Shown: positions 1-11,516, counted from the first letter of the stretch. The stretch: DNA of 63,969 nucleotides from an uncultured beta proteobacterium (GCA_903932425.1 CAIZGG010000013.1:1-63969), one strand, 5' to 3'. A program made the numbers and translations. The notes: generated from the letters alone by a model not told the origin.

Positions 1-1302
1 ACGCTCGGGTAAAAGTTTGGCGTCAACGCAGTGCTTCAACACGTCTTGTGCCATGGCACGATAGGTGGTCCATTTGCCGCCCGTGACCGTCACCATCTTG
101 CTTTTGCTGATCAGTACGGTGTGCTCGCGGCTGATGGCTTTGGTGTTGCCATGTTCATCTTTTGGCGGCTTCACCAAAGGCCGTAGCCCGACCCAGATAC
201 TTTTAATGTCTGCACGCGTGGGCGCGCGCGTCAGGTAACGAGCCGACTCGCGCAAAATAAATTCTAGTTCTTCTGCATAAGGGTCTGGCTCACGGCTTAA
301 ATCGTGCCGCGGTGTATCTGTGGTGCCGATAATGACTTTGCCAAGCCAAGGCACGGCAAACAGTACGCGCCCATCTGACGTGTGCGGCACAATGATTGCG
401 TGTTCGCCTGCTAAAAACTCACGATCAACCACCACGTGCACACCTTGGCTTGGTGCGACCATATCGATACTTTTGGCGCCCGCAGCGGCCTCATCTTGTG
501 CGCGTAGCGCATCGACCCAGACCCCTGCCGCATTGACGACGCAGGTGGCTTTGATTGGATAGGTTTGTTTAGTTTCATGGTCTTGTGCAAGTAAGCCCGT
601 GATTTGTCCGGTGTGATCCCGTGCAGAGGAGTCGACGCCTAGACCATTACTGTGCGTGAGTTCAAGAGCGTTGCAATAGTTGATCAACAACGCACCGCGT
701 TGCGCCGCGGTACGTGCCAAGGCGAGTGCGAGGCGGGCATCGTCAAATTGGCCATCCCAATATTTGACCGAGCCCTTCAACCCCTGAGTATGCAGATTTG
801 GTACGTTTTTGAGGGTCTCTTGGGCACCCCAAAAACGGGTGCGCCCTAAGCTGCGCCTACCTGAGAGTGCGTCATATAAAAGCAAGCCAATGCCGTAGAA
901 CGGGAGCTCCCAAAACTTGTAGCAAGGTAGAACAAAGGCAAGCGGTTGCGCCAGGTGCGCAGCGTTGTGCAATAAGGTTGTGCGTTCGTGTAGCGCTTCG
1001 TAAACCAACGACACATTGCCTTGGGCAAGATAACGCACGCCGCCGTGCACGAGTTTGGTTGAGCGTGACGAGGTGCCTTTTGCAAAGTCGGTCGCGTCAA
1101 TCAGTACGACCGAATAGCCACGCGAGGCAGCATCAAGCGCTAAGCCCAAGCCCGTGGCGCCACCTCCGATGATGGCAAGGTCGTAGGTCTTGCCTTCAGC
1201 CAGACGAGCAAGTAACTGAGCCCGCTCGGTGCGAAGTGGCGGTTGTTGCGCTTGATCGCTGCGCGGTGAGGTCTGTGCTGCTTGTGGTGTTTGCTGTGTC
1301 AT
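1..1302 (-). CDS. glpD: glycerol-3-phosphate dehydrogenase, FAD-dependent (C-terminus runs off window)
   Basis: Minus-strand reading from ATG at 1302-1300 gives ...YDLAIIGGGATGLGLALDAASRGYSVVLIDATDFAKGTSSRSTKLVHGGVRYL..., the GlpD FAD-binding motif; no stop before window edge. Start overlaps glpK stop (TAATG). Confidence 0.92.
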   Translation of the reverse strand, partial: MTQQTPQAAQTSPRSDQAQQPPLRTERAQLLARLAEGKTYDLAIIGGGATGLGLALDAASRGYSVVLIDATDFAKGTSSRSTKLVHGGVRYLAQGNVSLVYEALHERTTLLHNAAHLAQPLAFVLPCYKFWELPFYGIGLLLYDALSGRRSLGRTRFWGAQETLKNVPNLHTQGLKGSVKYWDGQFDDARLALALARTAAQRGALLINYCNALELTHSNGLGVDSSARDHTGQITGLLAQDHETKQTYPIKATCVVNAAGVWVDALRAQDEAAAGAKSIDMVAPSQGVHVVVDREFLAGEHAIIVPHTSDGRVLFAVPWLGKVIIGTTDTPRHDLSREPDPYAEELEFILRESARYLTRAPTRADIKSIWVGLRPLVKPPKDEHGNTKAISREHTVLISKSKMVTVTGGKWTTYRAMAQDVLKHCVDAKLLPER

Positions 1303-2813
1303 TACGTTGCCCAGCCTTTTGCGCGTTCAAGTGCTTGGTGCCATCTGGCCAATTTGGCTTGGCGGTCAGCCAACGCCATGCTTGGTTCAAACCTGCGGTC
1401 AATCGACCACTGCGAGGCAATGTCTTGGGTGCTTGACCACAGGCCAATTGCAAGGCCCGCCAAGTAGGCAGCACCAAGCGCCGTCGTTTCAGTGATCTTT
1501 GGCCGCACAACCGGCACACCTAACAGGTCTGCTTGTATTTGCATGAGCAAATTATTTTTTGAGGCACCACCATCAACGCGCAGCTCTGCCAGTGCAATGC
1601 CCGAGTCTTTGGCCATTGCCTCAAACACATCCGCCACCTGAAGAGCGATCGCTTCAAGCGCTGCGCGCGCGATATGGGCCTTGGTTGTGCCTCGGGTCAT
1701 CCCAACGAGCGTGCCCCGAGCGTTACCGTCCCAGATGGGTGCGCCCAAACCGGTAAACGCAGGAACCAGATAGGTGTCAGCAACATCTTGGACGCTAGCG
1801 GCCAGTGCTTCAACCTCGGGCGCTGAAGAAATAATATTTAAACCGTCGCGTAACCACTGAATCGTGGCGCCGCCCATAAAGACCGAGGCTTCCAGGCAGT
1901 AGGTTGTAGCAAGCGACTGGGTCGCGTCTTCGGGGCGTTGCCAGCCAATGGTCGTGAGTAGCTTGTTGTGACTGGCCACTGGTTCATGGCCAGTATTGAG
2001 CAGCATGAAGCAGCCTGTGCCATAGGTATTTTTGGCCATGCCGGGCTCGAAGCAAGCCTGTCCGAATGTTGCAGCTTGCTGATCGCCGATTATTGAGGCA
2101 ATCGGGATCGCACGGCCAAGCAAGCTTGGCTCGGTGTGCGCCACGACGCCCGAACTAGGCACAACCTTGGGCAAGAGCGAGCGGGGGATATTGAACAATG
2201 CAAGTAGCTCGTCATCCCAGGCAAGGGTATGTAAATTAAAGAGCAGTGTGCGTGAGGCATTGCTTGGATCGGTGACGTGTGTCTTGCCCCTGGTCAGGTT
2301 CCAGACCAACCAGCTGTCGATCGTGCCAAAGGCGAGCTCGCCGCGTTCGGCTCGAGCGCGAGCGCCTGGTATGCTTTCAAGAAGCCATGCCAGTTTGGTT
2401 CCTGAAAAATAAGAATCTAAGACTAGACCGGTCTTGTCTTGTATCAGAGCCTGCTGGCCTTGCTGTCGCAAAGTCTGGCAATACTCAACGGTGCGGCGGT
2501 CTTGCCAGACAATGGCGTTGGCTAAAGGTTGCCCAGTTTGTCGATCCCATAAAACGGTGGTTTCGCGCTGATTGGTGATGGCGATTGCCGCAACCGACTG
2601 CCCAGGGTCAGCCTCGGCTAGCACTTGTTTCATCACCCGCAACTGAGTTTGCCAGATTTCGAGGGGGTCGTGCTCGACCCAGCCGAGTTGAGGGAATATC
2701 TGTTCGAACTCGAGTTGGGCGGTGTGCAGCGCGTTGCCCTGCGCATTGAATAAAATGGCACGAGAGCTGGTGGTGCCTTGATCGAGTGCAAGAATATGAG
2801 TCATCGTGTGCAA
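1302..2813 (-). CDS. glpK: glycerol kinase
   Basis: [15 protein letters not shown]-terminus, [48 protein letters not shown] kinase/GlpK motifs. Confidence 0.95.
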   Translation of the reverse strand: MHTMTHILALDQGTTSSRAILFNAQGNALHTAQLEFEQIFPQLGWVEHDPLEIWQTQLRVMKQVLAEADPGQSVAAIAITNQRETTVLWDRQTGQPLANAIVWQDRRTVEYCQTLRQQGQQALIQDKTGLVLDSYFSGTKLAWLLESIPGARARAERGELAFGTIDSWLVWNLTRGKTHVTDPSNASRTLLFNLHTLAWDDELLALFNIPRSLLPKVVPSSGVVAHTEPSLLGRAIPIASIIGDQQAATFGQACFEPGMAKNTYGTGCFMLLNTGHEPVASHNKLLTTIGWQRPEDATQSLATTYCLEASVFMGGATIQWLRDGLNIISSAPEVEALAASVQDVADTYLVPAFTGLGAPIWDGNARGTLVGMTRGTTKAHIARAALEAIALQVADVFEAMAKDSGIALAELRVDGGASKNNLLMQIQADLLGVPVVRPKITETTALGAAYLAGLAIGLWSSTQDIASQWSIDRRFEPSMALADRQAKLARWHQALERAKGWAT

Positions 2814-3142
2814 CCAAAATGGCTAAGAATAATTATGCTTTTGCGTTGTATGGTGACCGTTTACGGCGTCGTGCTTTAGTTTATTCGCCCTTTTAGGCAT
2901 CATAAACGTGCTTGGGTCGTCGTGCCTGTTCAAAATCGTAGTTGCGTGTTGAGGGCTCGGATCGTATGGGCGTGTTGGTTGTTGGTGGCTGAGGCCGGCA
3001 CCACAAAGTGCTTTGTGGGTGGCTTACTCAGATCGACCTCAGGCCGCAACCAGGCAACCAATAGAATTGAGTTGCGGTTAACATGAACTGTCACAATACA
3101 ACGCTAACCTTTAGGTTTGCTGAATATCCTCTGAGAGACGCT

Positions 3143-4462
3143 ATGAAATTTAAACCTTCTTTCGCTGCAGCCCTGTCGGCGTTGGCACTTAGTGCATCAG
3201 CTTTGATCCCAGCTCAGGCACAAACTGAAATTCAATGGTGGCACGCCATGAGTGGCGCGTTGGGCGAGTGGGTCAACGATTTGGCCAAAGACTTTAACGC
3301 CAGCCAGCAAAATTACAAAGTTGTGCCAGTGTTTAAAGGCACCTATGATGAAGCCATGACTGCTGCGGTTGCCGCTTTTCGTGCTGGCAATGCACCTCAT
3401 ATCTTGCAAGTGTTTGAGGTGGGCACCGCCACAATGATGGCCAGCAAGGGCGCGATCGTGCCGGTTGGTGAAGTCATGAGCAAGGCGGGCGTAAAGTTTG
3501 ACCCAGCCGCTTACGTGCCTGCAGTGGCCGGTTACTACACTGCGCCTAATGGCCAGATGCTAAGCTTTCCGTTTAACAGCTCAACGACTGTTTTTTGGTA
3601 CAACAAAGACGCCTTCAAAGCAGCGGGGCTCGATCCAGAAAAACCACCAGTCACCTGGCCTGAGGTCATCGCTGCAGCCAAAAAGCTCAAAGAATCGGGT
3701 CATCAGTGTCCCTATACAACCAGTTGGGTCAGCTGGACTCAACTTGAAAGCTTTAGCGCCTGGCACAACACAGAGTTTGCAACCCAGGGCAATGGTATGA
3801 AGGGTAATGACGCACGCCTGACGGTCAATGGCCCGCTGCAGACACGGCACATCCAGAACTTGGCTGACATGGCAAAAGATGGCTTGTTTGTTTACAAAGG
3901 TCGTGCCAATGCGGCTGACCCAGTGTTTGTTGCTGGCGAGTGTGCCATGACAACGGGCTCTTCTGCGCTGTACGGCAACGTCAAGCGTAACGCCAAATTT
4001 GCCTTTGGAACCTCAACCCTGCCGTACTACTCTGATGTCAGCGGCGCACCTCAAAATACTGTCATTGGTGGCGCAAGCTTGTGGGTCATGGCAGGCCGTA
4101 AAGCCGACGAGTACAAAGGGGTCGCACAGTTCTTTGAGTTTTTGTCACGTCCAGAAGAGGCTGCAAAAAGTCATCAGCGTACGGGCTACTTGCCGCTGAC
4201 GATTGCCTCGTTTGAACTCACAGAAAAATCGGGGTTCTATAAAGAAAATCCAGGTACCGATATTTCTGTAACCCAGATGATTCGTAAAACCACAGACAAT
4301 TCGCGTGGGATTCGGTTAGGAAATTTTGTTCAAATCAGGACCGTAATCGACGAAGAGCTCGAGCAAGTCTGGGCCGGTAAAAAAACCACTAAAGACGCAC
4401 TCGATACCATCGTCAAGCGTGGCAACGAGTTGCTTGAACGTTTTGAAAAAGCGAATCGTTAA
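3143..4462 (+). CDS. ugpB: sn-glycerol-3-phosphate ABC transporter substrate-binding protein
   Basis: Signal peptide MKFKPSFAAALSALALSASALIPAQAQ then TEIQWWHAMSGALGEWVNDLAKDFNASQ; UgpB-like; followed by two permeases and an ATPase. ORF opens upstream at 3083. Confidence 0.9.
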   Translation: MKFKPSFAAALSALALSASALIPAQAQTEIQWWHAMSGALGEWVNDLAKDFNASQQNYKVVPVFKGTYDEAMTAAVAAFRAGNAPHILQVFEVGTATMMASKGAIVPVGEVMSKAGVKFDPAAYVPAVAGYYTAPNGQMLSFPFNSSTTVFWYNKDAFKAAGLDPEKPPVTWPEVIAAAKKLKESGHQCPYTTSWVSWTQLESFSAWHNTEFATQGNGMKGNDARLTVNGPLQTRHIQNLADMAKDGLFVYKGRANAADPVFVAGECAMTTGSSALYGNVKRNAKFAFGTSTLPYYSDVSGAPQNTVIGGASLWVMAGRKADEYKGVAQFFEFLSRPEEAAKSHQRTGYLPLTIASFELTEKSGFYKENPGTDISVTQMIRKTTDNSRGIRLGNFVQIRTVIDEELEQVWAGKKTTKDALDTIVKRGNELLERFEKANR

Positions 4463-4579
4463 TTGAGCTGAAAGCGATGGCGTCGTAGGCGGCACCATCG
4501 CTGCCAGGGGATTGTGTGAGGCGTGATTCAGTGGGGGAATCACAAACAGTCGTGAGCACACAGCCCGCGATACGAGGCT

Positions 4580-5464
4580 ATGGAAAAAAAAGTTCGTTTT
4601 AAATCGCGTTGGTTGCCTTGGGTGCTGATTGCACCTCAATTGGCGATCGTATTGGTTTTTTTCTTTTGGCCAGCGGGCCAGGCACTTTATCAAAGCGTGC
4701 TTGAAGAGGATGCCTTTGGCATGTCGCGCCAGTTCGTGGGCATGCAAAACTTTTCACGTTTGTTCAATGATTCTCTTTATCTTGAATCGTTTCAAACCAC
4801 GGCATTATTTTCGGTCTTGGTTGCGGTCTGTGGCTTGACACTGGCACTTTTGCTCGCGGTCATGGCAGATCGCGTCTGGCGCGCTGCCAATATTTACAAA
4901 ACATTATTGATTTGGCCTTACGCAGTCGCACCCGCCGTCGCAGGTGTGTTGTGGGTATTTATGTTTGCGTCGCCCATGGGGGTGATTGCCTTTTCGCTAC
5001 GTTGGCTCGGCCTGAACTGGAACCATCTGCTTGATAGCCGTGACGCCATGACCTTGATCGTTGTGGCGGCCGTCTGGAAGCAAATTTCATATAACTTTCT
5101 ATTCTTTTTGGCTGGGCTGCAGTCGATTCCGAAGTCATTGCTTGAGGCGGCAGCCATTGACGGGGCGACACCCTGGCATCGCTTTCGCACGATTGTGTTT
5201 CCATTATTGTCACCCACCACGTTTTTTTTGTTGGTGATTAACGTGGTCTATGCTTTCTTTGATACCTTTGCCATTGTTGATGCGACGACGCATGGTGGCC
5301 CAGGCAAGGCGACCTCGATCCTGGTGTACAAGGTGTATTACGATGGCTTCAAGGCAATGGATATGGGCAGTTCGGCCGCGCAGTCGGTGATTTTGATGTT
5401 CATCGTGGTGTGCCTGACCGTGGTGCAGTTTCGCTTTATCGAGCGCAAGGTGCAGTATGCGTAA
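4580..5464 (+). CDS. ugpA: sn-glycerol-3-phosphate ABC transporter permease UgpA
   Basis: Membrane protein with [25 protein letters not shown] (EAA loop); operon position. Confidence 0.88.
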   Translation: MEKKVRFKSRWLPWVLIAPQLAIVLVFFFWPAGQALYQSVLEEDAFGMSRQFVGMQNFSRLFNDSLYLESFQTTALFSVLVAVCGLTLALLLAVMADRVWRAANIYKTLLIWPYAVAPAVAGVLWVFMFASPMGVIAFSLRWLGLNWNHLLDSRDAMTLIVVAAVWKQISYNFLFFLAGLQSIPKSLLEAAAIDGATPWHRFRTIVFPLLSPTTFFLLVINVVYAFFDTFAIVDATTHGGPGKATSILVYKVYYDGFKAMDMGSSAAQSVILMFIVVCLTVVQFRFIERKVQYA

Positions 5465-5479
5465 GCTGGTTGCCAGATC

Positions 5480-6334
5480 ATGATTGAACGACGCCCCGCG
5501 CTCACCGTACTATCGCACCTGGTATTGATTCTGGGCGTGTTGATTGTGGCGTTTCCGGTCTACGTCACCATCGTGGCATCCACGCAGACAACAGCGCAAA
5601 TTTCGCAAGCCATCCCGATGTCGTTGGTGCCTGGCGAGCACATGCTTGATACCTACCGCCTTGCCTTGTTCGGAGGTGAAACCGAGTCGGGCGGACGCAT
5701 CTCGCCCGCGTGGCCAATGATGTGGGTGAGCTTGGTGACGGCGCTGCTCATTAGTGTTGGCAAAATTACCATTTCAATGCTCTCGGCCTTTGCGATCGTC
5801 TATTTTAGATTTCCGTTTCGCGGCCTGGTGTTCTGGATGATCTTTATCACCTTGATGCTGCCGGTCGAGGTTCGTATCGGCCCAACCTACGAGGTTGTAT
5901 CCAATCTAGGGATGTTGAACTCGTACGCCGGGTTGACTATTCCGTTGATTGCCTCGGCCACGGCGACGTTTCTCTTCAGACAATTCTTTTTGACTGTACC
6001 GGATGAGTTGGTTGAGGCCGCGCGCATGGATGGTGCAGGGCCCATGCGTTTTTTTTGGGACGTGCTGTTGCCGCTTTCGCGCACCAGTATCGCGGCGCTC
6101 TTTGTGATTCAATTTATTTACGGTTGGAATCAATACCTGTGGCCCTTGCTGGTGACCACAGATGAAAAGATGTATCCAGTTGTGATGGGAATCAGGCGTT
6201 TGATTTCAGGCGATGCTTACACCGAATGGAACGTCGTCATGGCAACCGCGATGCTGGCCATGTTGCCACCCGCCTTGGTCGTGGTGCTGATGCAGAAGTG
6301 GTTTGTTAAAGGTTTGGTAGATTCTGAAAAATAG
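5480..6334 (+). CDS. ugpE: sn-glycerol-3-phosphate ABC transporter permease UgpE
   Basis: [26 protein letters not shown] loop; [24 protein letters not shown]. Confidence 0.88.
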   Translation: MIERRPALTVLSHLVLILGVLIVAFPVYVTIVASTQTTAQISQAIPMSLVPGEHMLDTYRLALFGGETESGGRISPAWPMMWVSLVTALLISVGKITISMLSAFAIVYFRFPFRGLVFWMIFITLMLPVEVRIGPTYEVVSNLGMLNSYAGLTIPLIASATATFLFRQFFLTVPDELVEAARMDGAGPMRFFWDVLLPLSRTSIAALFVIQFIYGWNQYLWPLLVTTDEKMYPVVMGIRRLISGDAYTEWNVVMATAMLAMLPPALVVVLMQKWFVKGLVDSEK

Positions 6335-6406
6335 GTCGTCAGTTGTTGACCATTTAAGTGCGATAACTCGTGTCTAAGACAACCTGCATCTTAATTGGAC
6401 CATCTT

Positions 6407-6448
6407 TACGTCACACCAACTACGTCACACCAAATACGTTACACCAAC
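6407..6448. repeat. three tandem copies of a 14-bp unit TACGTCACACCAAC
   Basis: 6407 tacgtcacaccaac / 6421 tacgtcacaccaaa / 6435 tacgttacaccaac, read directly; intergenic upstream of the ATPase start at 6479. Confidence 0.85.
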
Positions 6449-6478
6449 TCAGTTAATAACACCCAAGCGTAAACAGAC

Positions 6479-7483
6479 ATGGCCGCAATCTCTTTAAAAA
6501 ATATCGTGAAACGCTACGGCACAGGTAAGGCTGTGGTGCAGGTGATTCACGACGTCTCGGCCGAAATCGGTGACGGCGAGTTCGTCGTGATCGTTGGCCC
6601 CTCTGGCTGCGGTAAATCAACGTTGCTGCGCATGGTGGCCGGGCTTGAAGAGATCACGTCTGGCACCATTTCAATCGGTGCGCGCGTGGTCAATGATCTT
6701 GAGCCGGCCGAGCGCGATATCGCGATGGTGTTTCAAAATTATGCGCTCTATCCGCATATGACCGTCTTTGACAATATGGCGTATGGCTTAAAAATTGCGC
6801 GCGTCCCCATGGCTGAGATCAAAGCTCGTGTTGAAAAGGCTGCGGGTATTCTTGAACTCATGCCCTACCTAGATCGCAAGCCGCGCGCACTGTCCGGCGG
6901 GCAGCGTCAACGTGTGGCGATGGGCCGCGCCATCGTGCGTCAGCCGCAGGTGTTTTTGTTTGACGAACCCTTATCTAATCTTGATGCAAAATTGCGCGCC
7001 CAGACCCGACTTGAAATCCAAAAGCTGCATCGCGAACTGGGCATCACCTCTTTGTTTGTGACACACGACCAGGTCGAAGCGATGACCCTGGCGCAGCGCA
7101 TGCTGGTCATGAACGGCGGTGTCATGGAGCAGTTCGGTACCCCCGAAGAGGTCTACAACAGGCCCGCAAGTACTTTTGTCGCAAGCTTTATTGGCTCGCC
7201 GCCGATGAATTTGCTTAAGCACGCACCCGGTACAAAGCCTGACTCCATTCTGGGCATCCGACCCGAGCACCTGGAAGTTGGCAGTGAAGGCTGGGCCTTA
7301 GTGGTAGAAGGCATTGAGCTTTTGGGGGCAGAGCGTTTGTTGTACTGTCGCCTGCAAGACGAAGCTCTGATCGTTCGTATACACGAAGAGCAGCAAGCAC
7401 CAAAAGTGGGCGATACGATTCATGCCAAGCCTCGCGCAGATCGTATTCATTGCTTTGATGCCCGCACGGGGCAACGCATCTAA
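6479..7483 (+). CDS. ugpC: sn-glycerol-3-phosphate ABC transporter ATP-binding protein
   Basis: Walker [26 protein letters not shown] signature, [16 protein letters not shown]-terminal TOBE-like GIRPEHLEV. Confidence 0.9.
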   Translation: MAAISLKNIVKRYGTGKAVVQVIHDVSAEIGDGEFVVIVGPSGCGKSTLLRMVAGLEEITSGTISIGARVVNDLEPAERDIAMVFQNYALYPHMTVFDNMAYGLKIARVPMAEIKARVEKAAGILELMPYLDRKPRALSGGQRQRVAMGRAIVRQPQVFLFDEPLSNLDAKLRAQTRLEIQKLHRELGITSLFVTHDQVEAMTLAQRMLVMNGGVMEQFGTPEEVYNRPASTFVASFIGSPPMNLLKHAPGTKPDSILGIRPEHLEVGSEGWALVVEGIELLGAERLLYCRLQDEALIVRIHEEQQAPKVGDTIHAKPRADRIHCFDARTGQRI

Positions 7484-7695
7484 GGGTTTTCGCTAGTGTT
7501 CGCAAGGCGTGTGGGCTGCATGCACTCAGACTGTGCTGAACGCCGCAGGCCAAGCGCATGAATCTCTAGCTTCAGTAGGTGTCACTGTGATATCGTGCCC
7601 AAACAAAAGAGAAAGGGCTTAGCTTGTTATTGCCCCGAAACAAAAGATGGGGTTGACTATATAGACAGCCCCGCACGCACTGAGACAAAACAACT

Positions 7696-8577
7696 GTGAT
7701 GCAGACTGATTCATATTTGCCTTTTGATCCAAGGGTTGAGCCTAAACAAAAATTACCGGCGGGTACCGTCGATTGCCATTTTCATGTGTTTGAGGATGCT
7801 GCTAAATATCCCTACACAGCAAATCGCTCGTACACGCCAAGCTTGGCCCCTTGGGCTGCGTTTGAAGCAATGAATAATGCGATCGGCGCCGATCGTGCGG
7901 TACTGGTGCACCCCTCGGTGTATGGTCATGACCATGCAACGCTTTATGACACGCTGCAAGCGCATCCTGACCGCCTACGTGCGGTCGGTGTCTTGCCACT
8001 TGATGTATCCGACAAAGAAATTGAAAAACTGCATCAGGCGGGTACGCGTGGCACACGTCTGAATATTTTATTTGCGGGCGGTGGTCAGTTAAGTGATGCT
8101 GAAAGTCTTGCAAAGCGCTTGAAGCCGTTTGGTTGGCATATCCAGTTTTTAGTGGACGTCGCGGCCCAGCCAGAGATCCCAGCCTGGGCAGCCAAACTCG
8201 GCGTACCAGTTGTTTTTGATCACTTCGGGCATCCTTCTAAACCTGATGTCAACGATGCCGGCTTTAAGAATATGTGCGCGTTGGTGAAAGAGGGGATTGC
8301 CTGGGTGAAATTGTCGGGCGCCTACCGTGTGGTGGATCCTGCTGCAAAGTGGGCAGCGATTCAAGGATTCGTGGATGCTTTGTTAGCGACACGAACCGAT
8401 CGCCTGGTGTGGGGAACAGATTGGCCTCATCCCAATATCCCAGCACCAATGCCTAACGATGGCGAGATCGCTGATGCCGTATTTAAGTGGTTGCCTGACG
8501 CGAGCTTGCGTCAACAAATTCTCGTTAAAAATCCCGAAGTGCTCTACGACTTCGCCCCATTTGTTCAAAAAGCCTAA
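7696..8577 (+). CDS. amidohydrolase family (2-pyrone-4,6-dicarboxylate hydrolase/LigI-like TIM barrel)
   Basis: GTVDCHFHVFEDAAKYPY, LVHPSVYGHDHATLYDTL, VVFDHFGHPSK, LVWGTDWPHPN: amidohydrolase_2 metal/active-site motifs. Confidence 0.85.
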   Translation: MMQTDSYLPFDPRVEPKQKLPAGTVDCHFHVFEDAAKYPYTANRSYTPSLAPWAAFEAMNNAIGADRAVLVHPSVYGHDHATLYDTLQAHPDRLRAVGVLPLDVSDKEIEKLHQAGTRGTRLNILFAGGGQLSDAESLAKRLKPFGWHIQFLVDVAAQPEIPAWAAKLGVPVVFDHFGHPSKPDVNDAGFKNMCALVKEGIAWVKLSGAYRVVDPAAKWAAIQGFVDALLATRTDRLVWGTDWPHPNIPAPMPNDGEIADAVFKWLPDASLRQQILVKNPEVLYDFAPFVQKA

Positions 8578-8598
8578 TCTTTTAATTCTGGAGACTCT

Positions 8599-9597
8599 AT
8601 GAAACGTCGTCACTTGTTCGCACTTTCGGCCTTGGTTGCTGCAACCTTTGCGTTGGGCGCTTCGACGTAAGCCTTTGCCCAAAAGACGATCTTGAAACTT
8701 GGTTGGACCACCGCTGATAGTGCAACAGATCCCTACACGGTTGGTGCTAAGGCCTTCAAGACAGCTGTTGAGGCAAACTCTAAAGGCTCGATTGAGGTGC
8801 AGTTGTATCCTAACCGTCAGCTCGGCGAAGAGAAACAAGTGATGGAGGCTGTGCGTTTTGGTACGGTTGACATGACTATTATGACGAATGCGGTGATTGC
8901 TCAAATTGAGCCCGCGTATCAAGTCAACGATTTGCCTTTTTTGTACTCAAGCGAAGAGCAGGCGCGTAAAGCGTTGGATGGCAAGCTTGGCAATGATTTG
9001 TCGGCACTGTTAGCCAAGAAAAATATGATTGTGCTTGGCTATATGGAAGGCGGTTTTCGCCAGATGATTAACAACAAAAAGCCGGTTGGTGTACCCGCTG
9101 ACGTGACCGGTGTGAAGTATCGTGTGATGCAAAACCCCATGTACATCGACATGTTCACCTCGTTAGGCGGTGCCGCAGTACCAATGGCCTGGGGTGAGGT
9201 GTTTACGGCTGTTCAGCAAGGCACGATTGACGGCCTTGAAATTCCGGTTGCGGTGATCGATAGTTCAAAGATGTACGAAGTGACGAAGTTTTTGTCGATG
9301 ACGAATCATACCTAATCGGCGATTGCTCTGTTGATCTCAAAACGCTCAATGGATAAGTTGACACCCGAGCAAAAAACAGCAGTCATCGAAGCCGGTAAGA
9401 TTGCGACAGCCGAGCAGCGTGCTGCAGCCCTGGTGAACGAGAAGGCCTTGATTGATGGCCTGGCAAAAAAGGGCATGATTATTAATCAAGTGGCAGACGT
9501 TACGCCTTTTCGCAAATCGGTTCAATCGATTTACGACAAGTCGCGTAAGGCTGTGGGCGATGCGATGATCAATCAGGCACTCGATGCGGTGAAGTGA
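8599..9597 (+). pseudogene. TRAP transporter substrate-binding protein DctP family, interrupted by two in-frame TAA codons
   Basis: Same frame: MKRRHLFALSALVAATFALGAST*AFAQKTILKLGWTTADSATDPYTVGAKAFK... and ...KFLSMTNHT*SAIALLISKRSMDKL. Stops at 8668-8670 and 9313-9315; no frameshift. Confidence 0.85.
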
Positions 9598-9653
9598 CAC
9601 GTTGTTCGAGTGAGGCGCCTCGGTGGTGAGGTGTTTTTTTCTCCCCTTGTCTA

Positions 9654-10136
9654 ATGAGATTCGCTATGCGTCGGTATTTTGATGCCATTGAAAGTGTGCT
9701 TAAGTTAGCTGTGGTCGTCATCGTAATATTGATGTTGGCGTCCTTAAGTGCACAAGTTGTATTGCGCTATGTTTTTGGGCAATCCCTATCTTGGAGCGAA
9801 GAGCTTGCCTTGTTGGGTTTTGCTTGGGTCGTTGTGATCACAACGGCCATTGGAGTGCGACGCTTGTCACATGCGCGCATGGATCTTGTTTTTAATATTC
9901 TGCCTAAGACCATGCACCGTTTAGCCGAAGTGGTGATTACTTTGATGATCATGGCGCTGGGGGCTTTCATGGCCTACGCGGGGTGGGGCTATTTGATGGA
10001 AACCAGTGGTTCTACCTCCGCAGCCATCGGTTTTCCGATTGAATTTTTGTATGCCTCAGCGCCCGCCTTTGGTGTGTTGGTGGCATTGTTTTCACTTGAA
10101 CGGTTGCTGCCGTGGGCGGAGTCATTAAATGAGTAG
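9654..10136 (+). CDS. TRAP transporter small permease (DctQ family)
   Basis: Four-TM protein with QVVLRYVFGQSLSWSEELALLGFAWVVVI; located between dctP and dctM. Confidence 0.88.
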   Translation: MRFAMRRYFDAIESVLKLAVVVIVILMLASLSAQVVLRYVFGQSLSWSEELALLGFAWVVVITTAIGVRRLSHARMDLVFNILPKTMHRLAEVVITLMIMALGAFMAYAGWGYLMETSGSTSAAIGFPIEFLYASAPAFGVLVALFSLERLLPWAESLNE

Positions 10137-11397
10137 CACTGCATGGCTCTTATCGGTAGGCTTCGCCGCCTTGATGTTGCTGGGAGTGCCATTTGCGTTT
10201 GCCATTGGGATTGTTGTGGCGCTATCTCTGGTGGTGTCTGGCATCGAGCCGATGCTGCTGCCTCAGACGCTTGTCGCAGGAACGCAGTCTTTCTCGCTGC
10301 TGGCAATTCCATTTTTTATGTTGGCTGGCGAGCTGATGTCGGTTGGGGGGCTGTCTCAGCGTTTGATCAAGGTGGCAGAAGTATTTGTACGCCATATGAC
10401 AGGTGGTCTGGGTCTGGTCACGGTTGGCGCTGCGACTATTTTTTCGGCAATTTCCGGGTCAGCACCGGCGACCACGGCTGCGATTGGCGCTGTGATGATA
10501 CCTGCCATGGCCGCTCGTGGGTACAGTAAGGCGTTTGCGACCGCGGTCGCGGTCAGTGCAGGTGTTCTGGGTCCCTTGATCCCTCCTTCCATAGCCTTCG
10601 TGATTTGGGGTGTGATCGCAGAGCAGTCTATTTCAAAGTTATTTAGTGCAGGCATTTTGCCCGGCATCATTATGGCGATTGGCCTGATGATTGTGTGCTG
10701 GTGGCATGCCAAGAAAAATAACATCCCCACCGAACCTCGTGCCAGTCGTCAAGAGATTTATGAGGCGTTGCGAGATGGTGTGTGGGCTATGTTGGCGCCC
10801 GTGATCGTTTTGGGTGGAATTTATGGTGGTGTGTTTACCCCGACCGAGGCTGCATTAGTCAGTTGTGTCTACGCCTTGGTGATTGGTACGTTGGTTGAAA
10901 AGCGGATCAAATGGAAAGAAATATACGAACTGGTGTGGCGATCGATGAAGGTGACATCTATTGTCATGTCGATCATTATCTTTTCTGCGGGTTTCGGAAT
11001 CCTAGTTGCTCAAGAGCAACTAGCACCCAAAGCTGCGACATGGCTTGCTGCCAATATCCATGAAAAATGGGTCATGCTCTTCGTGTTGAATATTGTTTTT
11101 TTCTTAATTGCAGCGGTCATGGATGAGATCGCTATTATGGTGATTTTTGGTCCATTACTCATTGCGATTGCGAAAAGCTTTGGAATCGACCCGATTCATT
11201 TTGGGTCGATTATTGTGACAAACGTCTCGATCGGTATGGCTGCACCTCCAATTGGCTATTGTCTCTTTGTGGGGATGGCGATTAGCGGTTTGAAGCTTGG
11301 CGAGGTTGCCAAGGTCATGTGGCCCTTTATTTGGGTGATGCTCGCCGTACTGATGATCGTGACGTATGTGCCTCAGTTCTCGTTAATCCTGATTTAG
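10129..11397 (+). CDS. TRAP transporter large permease (DctM family)
   Basis: PFFMLAGELMSVGGLSQRLIKVAEVFVRHMTGGLGLVTVGAATIFSAISGSAPATTAAIG; classical DctM. Confidence 0.93.
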   Translation: MSSTAWLLSVGFAALMLLGVPFAFAIGIVVALSLVVSGIEPMLLPQTLVAGTQSFSLLAIPFFMLAGELMSVGGLSQRLIKVAEVFVRHMTGGLGLVTVGAATIFSAISGSAPATTAAIGAVMIPAMAARGYSKAFATAVAVSAGVLGPLIPPSIAFVIWGVIAEQSISKLFSAGILPGIIMAIGLMIVCWWHAKKNNIPTEPRASRQEIYEALRDGVWAMLAPVIVLGGIYGGVFTPTEAALVSCVYALVIGTLVEKRIKWKEIYELVWRSMKVTSIVMSIIIFSAGFGILVAQEQLAPKAATWLAANIHEKWVMLFVLNIVFFLIAAVMDEIAIMVIFGPLLIAIAKSFGIDPIHFGSIIVTNVSIGMAAPPIGYCLFVGMAISGLKLGEVAKVMWPFIWVMLAVLMIVTYVPQFSLILI

Positions 11398-11516
11398 TGT
11401 GGTGTTTATTTGACTCATCGTTTAAACGATGGACTCAAATATGCAGGATCGAAGGTGACACGTTGCGAGCTGAAGTGGTCTGTACTTGATACCCGCCCAG
11501 CAGAATGGGTCGGGCG

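Noticed and set aside
1196-1519. Short ORFs on both strands inside glpD/glpK (e.g. 1196-1519, 1236-1436, 1282-1467)
   Set aside because: Overlap strongly supported glpD/glpK frames, low-complexity translations, no recognisable motif.
6407-6448. Possible CRISPR-like array
   Set aside because: Units are contiguous with no spacers, only 14 bp, no cas genes in the window.
8383-8922. 179-aa minus-strand ORF over the amidohydrolase/TRAP junction
   Set aside because: Antisense to two clear genes; its length reflects sequence composition, not coding signal.
8599-9597. Stop-codon recoding (Sec/Pyl) in the DctP gene
   Set aside because: Both stops are TAA, not UGA/UAG, and no SECIS/PYLIS-like structure is apparent.
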